NCBI GenBank assembly: GCA_017464805.1
Contig: JAFTYE010000002.1
Coordinates: forward strand, 1-64,000
From: Clostridia bacterium
Lineage (GTDB): Bacteria > Bacillota > Clostridia > Oscillospirales > CAG-272
Direction of reading: 5' to 3'
DNA: 64,000 nt
The position numbers and the translations under genes were made by a program. The notes under the pieces were generated by a model, which saw only the letters and a list, made by a program, of their open reading frames with translations, ran no database searches and was not told the DNA's origin. Shown piece after piece: positions 10,132 through 17,590 of the stretch (positions within the stretch are counted from its first letter, which is position 1; each line of letters opens with the position of its first letter).

Positions 10132-10183
10132 CATACTATCGCTTTGCAAAAACCAATATGCACAATCTACCGTAGGGCGGGGG

Positions 10184-10213
10184 GCTCCCGTCCTACCATC
10201 CCCCAAAGGGGGC
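10184..10213. repeat. G/C-rich imperfect palindrome
   Basis: A G-rich run then CTCCCGTCCTACC and CCCCCAAAGGGGG form nested imperfect inverted repeats just before the terminator. It resembles G/C-rich intergenic palindromes at 17503-17535, 40275-40315 and 54326-54420 in this window. Confidence 0.45.
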
Positions 10214-10247
10214 TAAAACAGGCGCGACCTCGGTCGCGCCCGTTTTA
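10214..10247. terminator. Bidirectional terminator
   Basis: A 9-bp GC stem GGCGCGACC/GGTCGCGCC with a 2-nt centre, flanked by TAAAAC and GTTTTA, sits between the convergent ymdB and the YwaF-like gene and reaches the latter's stop codon. Confidence 0.88.
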
Positions 10248-11000
10248 TATCTGCTCTGCCTTCGCGCAGGGCTTTTTCTTGCAAATTCTTACGACAAGCC
10301 ACGGAATGCCGTACATGACCGCAATAACCGCCACGAAGATGATTGGGAAACCGTAAAGGTGGTTACCAAGCAGATCCTCAAACGCCTTTAAGGGGTTACC
10401 CTTGCTCGCGTACATAAGGAACATATAGTTGGTGTCAAACGCGAGGTTGAAGAAATAGATCGGGATCGCCATGCCGCCAAGCAAACCGAGGCAGGGCAGG
10501 ATGTAGTGGGGATTTGGGCGGATATCCTTGCCCGCAAGCAACGTGATCGGGTAGGCGGCGAGCAGCACATGCACGGTAAAGCTGTGCCAGTACATAAAAT
10601 TGGCCATGGGGAGCTTAGTCCAGGTTGGGAACAGAAGTGCCGCGAGAGCCCCCGGAATGCAGATCATATACAGGAAATTGTCGAGCAGCCTGCTCGGCTT
10701 CCACGCATGAATGGCAATTAAAATGATGTTGATGCTACACAGGTGCAGAGGGAGATAGTCCACCGTCCAGTTGCCGCCCACGATGAGCCAAAACCATTTC
10801 CACGCCTCATCCAATAGGATCAGCCCAGCAAAGATGCGGCGGTAATTCCGCCTTCCCTTCTCCGCATAGCGACGGTAGAGCAAGCAGGAGCCCGCGGTAA
10901 ACAACAAAAACACCGCCAGCCACGCCAGATGGGTCGCATCATAATGCGAAAAACCAAGCCCCTTCGGAATGGTGTCCGAGGTTTCGAGAAAATATTGCAT
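10245..11000 (-). CDS. YwaF/TIGR02206-type integral membrane protein
   Basis: A 251-residue polytopic membrane protein with about seven hydrophobic helices (for example HLAWLAVFLLFTAGSCLLY, FLYMICIPGALAALLF, YGFPIIFVAVIAVMYGIPWL). The segment YLPLHLCSINIIL and a conserved histidine-rich transmembrane pattern match the uncharacterised YwaF/TIGR02206 family as I recall it. A short basic, Cys-containing tail (RICKKKPCAKAEQI) is cytoplasmic by the positive-inside rule. Function unknown. It is a single-gene unit between two terminators; region 11001-11130 holds only its upstream sequence. Confidence 0.7.
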   Translation of the reverse strand: MQYFLETSDTIPKGLGFSHYDATHLAWLAVFLLFTAGSCLLYRRYAEKGRRNYRRIFAGLILLDEAWKWFWLIVGGNWTVDYLPLHLCSINIILIAIHAWKPSRLLDNFLYMICIPGALAALLFPTWTKLPMANFMYWHSFTVHVLLAAYPITLLAGKDIRPNPHYILPCLGLLGGMAIPIYFFNLAFDTNYMFLMYASKGNPLKAFEDLLGNHLYGFPIIFVAVIAVMYGIPWLVVRICKKKPCAKAEQI

Positions 11001-11132
11001 CTCTTTTCATCCTTTATTTTATATACGGCGCAACAGGCACGCCGAGGCACAGACAGATCGTTTACCTCCTTATTATAGCACTATGCGCGAATGATGTCAA
11101 GATATGTGCATTAAACACTCCTTGATAAGCCT

Positions 11133-11200
11133 CTTAAGCCCCCCTCGAGAGGGGGCTTAAGACAACAAAAAACCGTCCCCCGAGGGGGACGGTTTTGTTT
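11133..11200. terminator. Two hairpins ending the PFOR transcript
   Basis: AAAACCGTCCCC/GGGGACGGTTTT (11169-11180 with 11185-11196, loop CGAG) is a strong terminator on the minus strand directly after the PFOR gene. A second inverted repeat CTTAAGCCCCC/GGGGGCTTAAG (11133-11161) follows and lacks a T tract. Confidence 0.88.
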
Positions 11201-11207
11201 TGGAACA

Positions 11208-14200
11208 TTACTTCGCCATTTCGGCAAGTCTTGCGTACTTGGCCTTGGCGTTCTCCTCGGACTTTGCGAAGAGCTCCTTCGCTCTTTCCGGGAATGCCTG
11301 TGCCAGACGTGCGTAACGCACCTCGCTTGCCAGGAATGCCTGGTAGTCGCCCGTGGGCTCCTTGCTGTCCAGGATGAAGGGGTTCTTACCCTCTACCTTC
11401 AGAGCAGGGTTGTAACGGAACATCTGCCAGTAGCCGGCCTCAACCGCGCGCTTCATCTCGACCTGGCTGTTGGCCATACCGCCCTTGACACCGTGCATCT
11501 CGCAGGGTGCGTAAGCGATGACGATCGAGGGGCCCGGGTAAGCCTCAGCCTCGGAGAGTGCCTTCATGGTCTGGTTAGCGTCAGCACCCATGGCGATCTG
11601 TGCCACATATACGTAGCCGTAGGACATGGCGATGGCGGCGAGGTCCTTCTTGCCGATGGCCTTACCGGCTGCGGCGAACTGTGCGACCTGGCCGACGTTG
11701 GAGGCCTTGGAAGCCTGACCGCCGGTGTTGGAGTAAACCTCGGTATCGAATACCATGATGTTTACGTCCTCGCCAGATGCGATCACGTGGTCAAGACCGC
11801 CGAAGCCAATGTCGTATGCCCAACCGTCACCACCGAAGATCCAAACGGACTTCTTCGCGAGGTAATCCTTCTCGGCGAGAATAGCGGGAGCGGTGGGACA
11901 GCCTGCGGCAGCGGCCTTCTCCAGCTCTGCAACGAGAGCCTTGGTAGCGGCGCCGTTCAGCTTGCCGTTATCCTTGGTGTCCAAGAACGCCTGTGCGGCG
12001 GCCTTGAACTCGTCGGATGCCTTATCGGATGCCATCATATCCACGATTTTGCCGATCAGACGATCGCGGATAGCCTTCTGGCCGACGGCCATACCCATAC
12101 CGTGCTCGGCGTTGTCCTCGAACAGGGAGTTTGCCCATGCGGGACCGCGGCCGCTTTCTTTATTGACGGTGTAAGGCGTTGCGGGAGCGGAGCCACCCCA
12201 GATGGAGGAGCAACCGGTTGCGTTGGAGATGTACATTCTCTCACCGAACAGCTGGGTGATCAGACGTGCATAAGAGGTCTCGGCACAGCCCGCGCAGGAG
12301 CCGGAGAACTCCAAGAGGGGCTGCTTGAACTGGCTACCCTTGACGGTCTCGTTGAACAGCTCGGGCTTCTCGGCAACCTCGGCCACGCAGTAGTCGAAGG
12401 ACTTCTGCTGTGCAATCTCCTTTGCCTGGGGCACCATCTTCAGGGCAATCTTATCGGTGCCGTCCTTGGCTGCCTTCGCGTTAACGGGGCAGGCCTTCAC
12501 GCACAGCGTACATCCCATACAGTCAAGCGGGCTGATCGCCATGGTGAACTTGTAGCTCGTCTTGATGACCGGCTTTGCGGCAAATTTGGTGTCTGCGGGA
12601 GCCTTGGCAGCCTCTTCCTCGGTCAGAGCGAAGGGACGGATGGTGGCGTGCGGGCAAACGTATGCACAGTTGTTACATTGGATACAGTTCTCGGGGATCC
12701 AGGTGGGAACCTCAACGGCTACGCCGCGCTTCTCGTAAGCGGCAGAGCCCTGGGGCATGGTACCGTCTGCATATTTCTCGAAGGTGGAAACAGGCAGGCT
12801 GTCGCCCTGCATCTTGTTGACGGGGAGCACGATATCCTTGACGAAGGAGATCAGCTCGGGACGCTTGCCCTCAACGGTCTCGGCTACACCATTATCGGCG
12901 GCATTTGCCCAAGCAGCGGGAACCTTGACCTCATGGATAGCATTGACGCCTGCGTCGATTGCCTTGTAATTGAGCTCAACCACAGCCTCACCCTTCTTCA
13001 GGTAGGACTTCTTCGCCATGTACTTCATGTAGTCAACGGCCTCGTCGATGGGCATGATGTTGGCCAACGCAAAGAACGCGGACTGCAGGATGGTGTTGGT
13101 TCTCTTGCCCATACCGATCTCGATTGCCTTGTCGATGGCGTTCACGGTATAGAACTTGATGTTGTTCTTGGCGATGTATTGCTTGGTCTCGGCGGAGAGG
13201 TTCGCATCCAGCTCCTCATCCGACCACTGGCAGTTGAGCAGGAAGGTACCGCCCGGCTTTACGTCGTTGACGATCTTATAGCCTTTGAGCATATAAGAGG
13301 GGTTGTGGCAAGCGACGAAGTCTGCCTTGGTGATGTAGTAGGTGGACTTGATCTCGTGATCGCCGAAGCGCAGGTGGGAGATGGTCACGCCACCCGTTTT
13401 CTTGGAGTCATACTGGAAGTATGCCTGAATGAACTTGTCGGTGTGGTCACCGATGATCTTGATGGAGTTCTTGTTTGCACCGACCGTACCGTCGCCGCCA
13501 AGACCCCAGAACTTGCAGCTGATCGTGCCTGCGGGGGTAACGTCGGGAGCGGCAGTCTCTTCAAGAGAGTGACCGGTCACGTCGTCCACGATACCGATGG
13601 TGAAGCCCTGCTTCGGCGCATCCTTTGCGAGGTTTGCGTAAACGGCAAACAGACTGGCGGGGGTCACGTCCTTGGAGCCGAGACCGTAGCGGCCACCGTA
13701 AACGGGGATGGAACGGCCAACGCGGGCAAGGGCGGTCACAACGTCCAGGTACAGGGGCTCACCAAGAGAGCCGGGCTCCTTGGTTCTGTCCAGAACAGCG
13801 ATCTTCTTGACCGATGCGGGGATCGCCTCGGCCAGCTTCTCGGCCACGAAGGGACGGTACAGGCGAACCTTCACCAAACCCACCTTCTCGCCTGCAGCGT
13901 TGAGGTAGTCTACCACCTCCTCTGCGGCGTCGCAGACCGAGCCCATGGCCACGATCACGCGATCGGCATCGGGAGCACCGTAGTAGTTGAAGAGCTTGTA
14001 GTTGGTGCCGATCTTGGCATTGACCTTATCCATGTACTCTTCCACGATGGCGGGAAATGCATCATAGAACTTGTTGCAGGCCTCGCGGTGCTGGAAGAAG
14101 ATATCACCGTTCTCGGCAGAGCCGCGCAGAACGGGATGCTCGGGGTTGATGGCGCGTGCACGGAAGGCGGCAACCGCGTCCATGTCCACCATCTCGGCCA

Positions 14201-14792
14201 GGTCTTCGTAGTCCCAAGCCTCGATCTTCTGGATCTCGTGAGAGGTACGGAAGCCGTCGAAGAAGTTCAGAACCGGAACGCGGCCCTTGATGGTAGCGAG
14301 GTGAGCGACGGCACCGAGGTCCATGATCTCCTGTGCGTTGGTCTCGGCCATCATGGCAAAGCCGGTCTGACGGCAGGCGTATACGTCGGAATGGTCGCCG
14401 AAGATGTTCAGTGCATGAGAAGCCACGCAGCGTGCGGATACGTGGATCACGCAGGGGAGCAGCTCACCGGCGATCTTATACATATTCGGGATCATCAGCA
14501 AAAGACCCTGCGATGCGGTGTAGGTGGTGGTCAGAGCACCGGCAGCGAGAGAGCCGTGAACGGCACCCGCAGCACCTGCCTCGGACTGCATTTCTACCAC
14601 CTTGACGTTATCGCCGAAGATGTTCTTTGCCGGTTCGCCGAACAGATTCTTGTCGGATGCGGACCAGGTGTCGGTTACCTCTGCCATCGGGCTGGAAGGG
14701 GTAATCGGGTAGATGGCTGCCACTTCGGTAAACGCATAAGACACGTGCGCCGCAGAAGTGTTGCCATCAACGGAAATTTTTCTTCTTCCCAT
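11208..14792 (-). CDS. nifJ: Pyruvate:ferredoxin (flavodoxin) oxidoreductase
   Basis: Single-chain homodimeric PFOR: pyruvate + CoA + oxidised ferredoxin gives acetyl-CoA + CO2 + reduced ferredoxin, the core of anaerobic fermentative metabolism. Domains in order: pyrimidine-binding domain with YPITPSSPMAE; gamma domain; an 8Fe-ferredoxin domain with CxxCxxCxxxCP clusters at about residue 700 (CIQCNNCAYVCP) and 755 (CMGCTLCVKACP); then the thiamine-diphosphate domain with GDGWAYDIGFGG near 987 and TEVYSNTGGQ. A third cluster is coordinated by CAGCAE and later cysteines. I chose MGRRKISVDGNT, preceded by GGAGG, giving 1194 residues; an upstream in-frame ATG adds an unlikely 23 residues. Confidence 0.98.
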   Translation of the reverse strand: MGRRKISVDGNTSAAHVSYAFTEVAAIYPITPSSPMAEVTDTWSASDKNLFGEPAKNIFGDNVKVVEMQSEAGAAGAVHGSLAAGALTTTYTASQGLLLMIPNMYKIAGELLPCVIHVSARCVASHALNIFGDHSDVYACRQTGFAMMAETNAQEIMDLGAVAHLATIKGRVPVLNFFDGFRTSHEIQKIEAWDYEDLAEMVDMDAVAAFRARAINPEHPVLRGSAENGDIFFQHREACNKFYDAFPAIVEEYMDKVNAKIGTNYKLFNYYGAPDADRVIVAMGSVCDAAEEVVDYLNAAGEKVGLVKVRLYRPFVAEKLAEAIPASVKKIAVLDRTKEPGSLGEPLYLDVVTALARVGRSIPVYGGRYGLGSKDVTPASLFAVYANLAKDAPKQGFTIGIVDDVTGHSLEETAAPDVTPAGTISCKFWGLGGDGTVGANKNSIKIIGDHTDKFIQAYFQYDSKKTGGVTISHLRFGDHEIKSTYYITKADFVACHNPSYMLKGYKIVNDVKPGGTFLLNCQWSDEELDANLSAETKQYIAKNNIKFYTVNAIDKAIEIGMGKRTNTILQSAFFALANIMPIDEAVDYMKYMAKKSYLKKGEAVVELNYKAIDAGVNAIHEVKVPAAWANAADNGVAETVEGKRPELISFVKDIVLPVNKMQGDSLPVSTFEKYADGTMPQGSAAYEKRGVAVEVPTWIPENCIQCNNCAYVCPHATIRPFALTEEEAAKAPADTKFAAKPVIKTSYKFTMAISPLDCMGCTLCVKACPVNAKAAKDGTDKIALKMVPQAKEIAQQKSFDYCVAEVAEKPELFNETVKGSQFKQPLLEFSGSCAGCAETSYARLITQLFGERMYISNATGCSSIWGGSAPATPYTVNKESGRGPAWANSLFEDNAEHGMGMAVGQKAIRDRLIGKIVDMMASDKASDEFKAAAQAFLDTKDNGKLNGAATKALVAELEKAAAAGCPTAPAILAEKDYLAKKSVWIFGGDGWAYDIGFGGLDHVIASGEDVNIMVFDTEVYSNTGGQASKASNVGQVAQFAAAGKAIGKKDLAAIAMSYGYVYVAQIAMGADANQTMKALSEAEAYPGPSIVIAYAPCEMHGVKGGMANSQVEMKRAVEAGYWQMFRYNPALKVEGKNPFILDSKEPTGDYQAFLASEVRYARLAQAFPERAKELFAKSEENAKAKYARLAEMAK

Positions 14793-14866
14793 TTGATTTG
14801 TCCTCCATATATGTTTATTTTTTGTTATCTGACTCAAAACCGCGTTCCCGCGATTTTCCACCCTAT

Positions 14867-14895
14867 ATTATAGCATGACTTTTCACAAAAGGCAA
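14867..14895 (-). promoter_or_regulatory. Promoter of the PFOR gene
   Basis: Minus strand TTGCCT-N17-TATAAT, about 75 nt from the start codon. The leader can form a small hairpin AAAATCGCG/CGCGGTTTT (about 14837-14858) of unknown role. Confidence 0.8.
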
Positions 14896-14956
14896 GGTGT
14901 TTTCCTCTTTTTATATACGAAATCGTTGGTTTTTTCACAAAATTTTGCATTATCGC

Positions 14957-14985
14957 TTGACAGACAGGGGGAAGCGCGGTAAAAT
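14957..14985 (+). promoter_or_regulatory. Promoter of trpS
   Basis: TTGACA-N17-TAAAAT, about 36 nt before the trpS ATG. The leader is too short for a T-box. Confidence 0.85.
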
Positions 14986-15021
14986 AATATGAGCGAATGA
15001 CAGAAATCCAAGGAGATTTTT

Positions 15022-16020
15022 ATGCTGAACGGAAAAAAGGTGGTCTTTTCGGGCGTACAGCCCTCGGGCAACCTGACGATTGGAAACTATCTCGGCGCGA
15101 TCAAGAATTTTTCCACCTTTTCGGAGGAATATCACTGCTTTTACTGCGTGGTAGATTTGCACGCCATCACGGTGCGCCAGGTCCCCGCGGAGCTGCGCCG
15201 CCGCACCTATGAAACGCTGGCGCTCTATATCGCCGCGGGTCTTGACCCGCAGAAGAATACCCTGTTCGTGCAGTCGCACGTGCCCGCACACGCGGAGCTT
15301 GGCTGGATGCTGGACTGCTTTACGATGTTCGGCGAGCTCTCCCGCATGACGCAGTTCAAGGACAAGAGCCAGAAGAACGCGGACAACATCAACGCAGGGC
15401 TGTTCACCTACCCATCCCTGATGGCGGCCGATATCCTGCTTTATCAGACCGATCTTGTTCCCGTCGGCATCGACCAGAAGCAGCACCTGGAGCTGGCGCG
15501 CGATATCGCGGGGCGCTTCAACGGTCTGTACAGCGACACCTTCACCGTGCCTGAGGGGTACATCCCGCAAACGGGCATGAAGATCATGTCGCTTGCCGAG
15601 CCGACCGCGAAGATGTCCAAGTCGGACAAGAACCAGAACGCCGTTGTCTACATCCTGGACAACAAAGACGATATCCTTCGCAAGTTCAAGCGCGCCGTGA
15701 CCGATTCGGGCAGCGAGGTGCGCTACGCCGAGGGCAAGGACGGCGTGAATAACCTCATGACCATTTATCGCGCCTTCACGGGCAAGTCGAATGAAGAGAT
15801 CGAGCGTGAATTTGAGGGTCGCGGCTACGGCGACTTCAAAATGGCGGTAGGCGAAGCCTGTGCCGATACGCTTGCCCCTGTGCAGGCGGAGTTTAACCGT
15901 CTGATCGCCGACAAGGCTTACTTGGAAAGCGTGATGCGCGAGGGCGCGCAGAGTGCCGCCTATTGCGCACGCAAGACTCTGTCCAAGGTACAGCGCAAGC
16001 TGGGCTTTGTCACGCTGTAA
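15022..16020 (+). CDS. trpS: Tryptophanyl-tRNA synthetase
   Basis: Class Ic synthetase charging tRNA-Trp. The HIGH-like motif lies in SGVQPSGNLTIGNYLGAIKNF (TIGN at 19-22) and the KMSKS loop at about 197-201 (KMSKSDKNQ). 332 residues, a normal bacterial length. AAGGAGA precedes the ATG. Unlike ileS and trpB in this window it has no T-box leader. The next gene, pnuC, follows after a long terminator. Confidence 0.97.
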   Translation: MLNGKKVVFSGVQPSGNLTIGNYLGAIKNFSTFSEEYHCFYCVVDLHAITVRQVPAELRRRTYETLALYIAAGLDPQKNTLFVQSHVPAHAELGWMLDCFTMFGELSRMTQFKDKSQKNADNINAGLFTYPSLMAADILLYQTDLVPVGIDQKQHLELARDIAGRFNGLYSDTFTVPEGYIPQTGMKIMSLAEPTAKMSKSDKNQNAVVYILDNKDDILRKFKRAVTDSGSEVRYAEGKDGVNNLMTIYRAFTGKSNEEIEREFEGRGYGDFKMAVGEACADTLAPVQAEFNRLIADKAYLESVMREGAQSAAYCARKTLSKVQRKLGFVTL

Positions 16021-16059
16021 TTTTATATTCGTTGCCGCCACCGGGTGGCTGTGCCAAAC

Positions 16060-16117
16060 AGGCGCTCATCGTACGTCATTAGGTCTTTGAAGACGTGCGG
16101 AATGGGCGCCTTTTTTC
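16060..16117 (+). terminator. Long terminator/attenuator hairpin between trpS and pnuC
   Basis: AGGCGCTCAT pairs with ATGGGCGCCT and CGTACGTC with GACGTGCG, giving an 18-bp stem with one bulge, then TTTTTT. It ends trpS; because pnuC starts 12 nt later it could also attenuate read-through into pnuC. A small stem GCCACC/GGTGGC precedes it. Confidence 0.85.
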
Positions 16118-16128
16118 AAGGAGGCTTT

Positions 16129-16812
16129 ATGAAAAAGCTCTTTTCTCTTCTCTGCCCCTTCGAGTGGGGGCTGTGGTCGGTGTCGCTTTTCGCGGTGGTG
16201 CTTTCCTTTGCTCTCTCACCCGAAAAGAATCTTTCTTCGTTTGTCGCCTCGGCAGTCGGGGTGACGGCCTTGATCTTCGTGGCCAAGGGGCACGTCGCGG
16301 GGCAGATTTTGACCGTGGTCTTTGCCGTTTTTTACGGCATCATCTCTTTTACCTGCCGCTACTACGGGGAGATGATCACCTACCTCGGCATGTCGGCACC
16401 CGCCGCGATCGCGGCAACGGTGTCCTGGCTACGCCACCCCTATCGCGGCTCGGCCGAGGTGGCCGTTTCACGCATGACAGCAAAAAAGTGGGTGCTCACC
16501 GTGCTTGCCACCCTCGCCGCAACGGTTACGTTTTACTTCATCCTCGGTGCGCTCGACACGGCCGAGCTTGCCGTCAGCACCCTGTCGGTCACGACCAGCT
16601 TCCTTGCCTCGGCACTTACCTTTCTGCGTTCCCCCCTGTACGCCTGCGCCTATGCGGCAAACGACGTGGTGCTGATCGCCCTGTGGATACTCGCTCTGCC
16701 GACCAACCCTGCCGCGCTCCCCATGGTCATCTGCTTTGCCGCCTTCCTCGCCAATGATATCTACGGATTTGTCAACTGGCGACGGATGCAAAAAAGGCAG
16801 GAGAAGGGGTAG
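16129..16812 (+). CDS. pnuC: PnuC-type nicotinamide riboside transporter
   Basis: Membrane facilitator for an NAD precursor (nicotinamide riboside in characterised members). 227 residues with about seven hydrophobic helices. The C-terminal part TFLRSPLYACAYAANDVVLIALW and NDIYGFVNWRRM carries the recognisable PnuC Trp/Asn pattern. I start at MKKLFSLLCPFEW, preceded by AAGGAGG; an upstream in-frame ATG would run through the terminator. No NadR/NAD kinase gene is nearby. Alternative: another vitamin transporter of the same superfamily (PnuX, PnuT). Confidence 0.82.
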   Translation: MKKLFSLLCPFEWGLWSVSLFAVVLSFALSPEKNLSSFVASAVGVTALIFVAKGHVAGQILTVVFAVFYGIISFTCRYYGEMITYLGMSAPAAIAATVSWLRHPYRGSAEVAVSRMTAKKWVLTVLATLAATVTFYFILGALDTAELAVSTLSVTTSFLASALTFLRSPLYACAYAANDVVLIALWILALPTNPAALPMVICFAAFLANDIYGFVNWRRMQKRQEKG

Positions 16813-16852
16813 CCTAAGTGGAGTAGTTTGCTCTGTGAGAGTTCACATAAAA

Positions 16853-16889
16853 AAGCCGCCCTGTTCTAAGGGCGGCTTGCTTTATTTTT
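16853..16889. terminator. Bidirectional terminator
   Basis: AAGCCGCCCT/AGGGCGGCTT with loop GTTCTA, A-rich before and T-rich after, between convergent pnuC and the XRE regulator. Confidence 0.88.
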
Positions 16890-17109
16890 TATGTCTGTCA
16901 AGCGGCTCGGGCACAGAGATCAGACCCGCCAGATAATCAAGAGAAAGATTGTAAAACTTCGCAATATCCACGGCGAGTGAAAGCGGAATGTCCTGCTCTC
17001 CCCTTTCATAGCGAGCATACGTTGTGGTGTAGAGTCCCATTTTCTCCGCAAAATCCTTTTGCGTGATATCTCTGTCCTCACGGATGTCTTTTAACCTTGA
17101 AAACTTCAT
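16882..17109 (-). CDS. XRE-family transcriptional regulator
   Basis: A 75-residue Cro/C1-type helix-turn-helix protein; the HTH is ITQKDFAEKMGLYTTTYARYERGEQDIPLS (about 15-44), followed by SLAVDIAKFYNLSLDYLAGL. There is no extra sensor domain. The start ATG is preceded by AAGGGGAAGG. It is divergent from the DUF6809 gene; three 16-bp palindromes in the shared control region are the likely operators, giving autoregulation and control of the neighbour. Confidence 0.9.
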   Translation of the reverse strand: MKFSRLKDIREDRDITQKDFAEKMGLYTTTYARYERGEQDIPLSLAVDIAKFYNLSLDYLAGLISVPEPLDRHKK

Positions 17110-17152
17110 GTCCTTCCCCTTTCCGTTGCTTGTGAAATGATTTTACTACGAA

Positions 17153-17214
17153 AACACAAAAATGTGTTGACAAAAACACAAATTCGTGTTATCATATAAA
17201 CACAAATACGTGTT
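17153..17214. promoter_or_regulatory. Triple palindromic operator overlapping the DUF6809 promoter
   Basis: Three copies of AACACA-N4-(T/C)GTGTT: AACACAAAAATGTGTT (17153-17168), AACACAAATTCGTGTT (17175-17190) and AACACAAATACGTGTT (17199-17214), spaced 22 and 24 bp apart, about two helical turns. A promoter TTGACA (17167-17172)-N17-TATCAT (17190-17195) has the middle copy within its spacer. Confidence 0.88.
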
Positions 17215-17230
17215 TTGCAAAGGAGAAGCC

Positions 17231-17500
17231 ATGAAAAGCGTCTTGAAGGAATTTTGGTATGGGAATATCAGCCCGTACGAGCATTTTTATCCCAATACAA
17301 GAGAAATGCAAAAGCTGTCGGCACTGATTGCGGATGGATATGACGAACTGGAAGCGCATCTGTCGAAAGAGGGTCGTGAGTTGCTCGAAAAGTTCAATCA
17401 AAACATCTTGGAGCTTGAAAGCCTTACAAACGAGGCGCTTTTTGTGTATGCCTTTTCGCTTGGCTTGCGATTTGCCGCCGAATGCTTTTTCAAAGGATAG
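17231..17500 (+). CDS. DUF6809-like small protein
   Basis: An 89-residue soluble protein beginning MKSVLKEFWYGNISP, the signature of the DUF6809 family as I recall it; the rest is a helical hairpin (LSALIADGYDELEAHLSKEG...FNQNILELESLTNEALFVYAFSLGLRFAAECF). AAAGGAG precedes this ATG, so an upstream ATG inside operator 2/3 is rejected. Function unknown; family members occur next to XRE regulators in Clostridia and mobile elements. Likely repressed by the divergent XRE protein. Confidence 0.72.
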   Translation: MKSVLKEFWYGNISPYEHFYPNTREMQKLSALIADGYDELEAHLSKEGRELLEKFNQNILELESLTNEALFVYAFSLGLRFAAECFFKG

Positions 17501-17544
17501 CTCTTCGGGAGGAGCAAGCCCCTCCCCTGCCAATAAAATAACAT

Positions 17545-17590
17545 ATCCCCCTTCTCTCCCTCATAAAATGAGAGAAAAGGGGGGATTTTT
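17545..17590 (+). terminator. Hairpin ending DUF6809 and covering the next ribosome site
   Basis: ATCCCCCTTCTCTC pairs imperfectly with GAGAGAAAAGGGGGGAT and is followed by TTTTT, so it can end the DUF6809 transcript. The GGGGGG arm is also the ribosome-binding site of the GTG-started gene that begins right after the T tract, so read-through transcripts would have a masked start. Confidence 0.7.

Noticed and set aside
11493..14873. A 1126-codon open frame antisense to the PFOR gene
   Set aside because: Its translation is repetitive low-information sequence with no family motif, and the opposite strand encodes a clear 1194-residue PFOR. GC-rich codon use makes long antisense frames common here.
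16021..16128. NAD-sensing (pnuC-type) riboswitch upstream of pnuC
   Set aside because: The structure is a single long stem with a T tract, best read as the trpS terminator; I saw no pseudoknot-like conserved NAD-II core.
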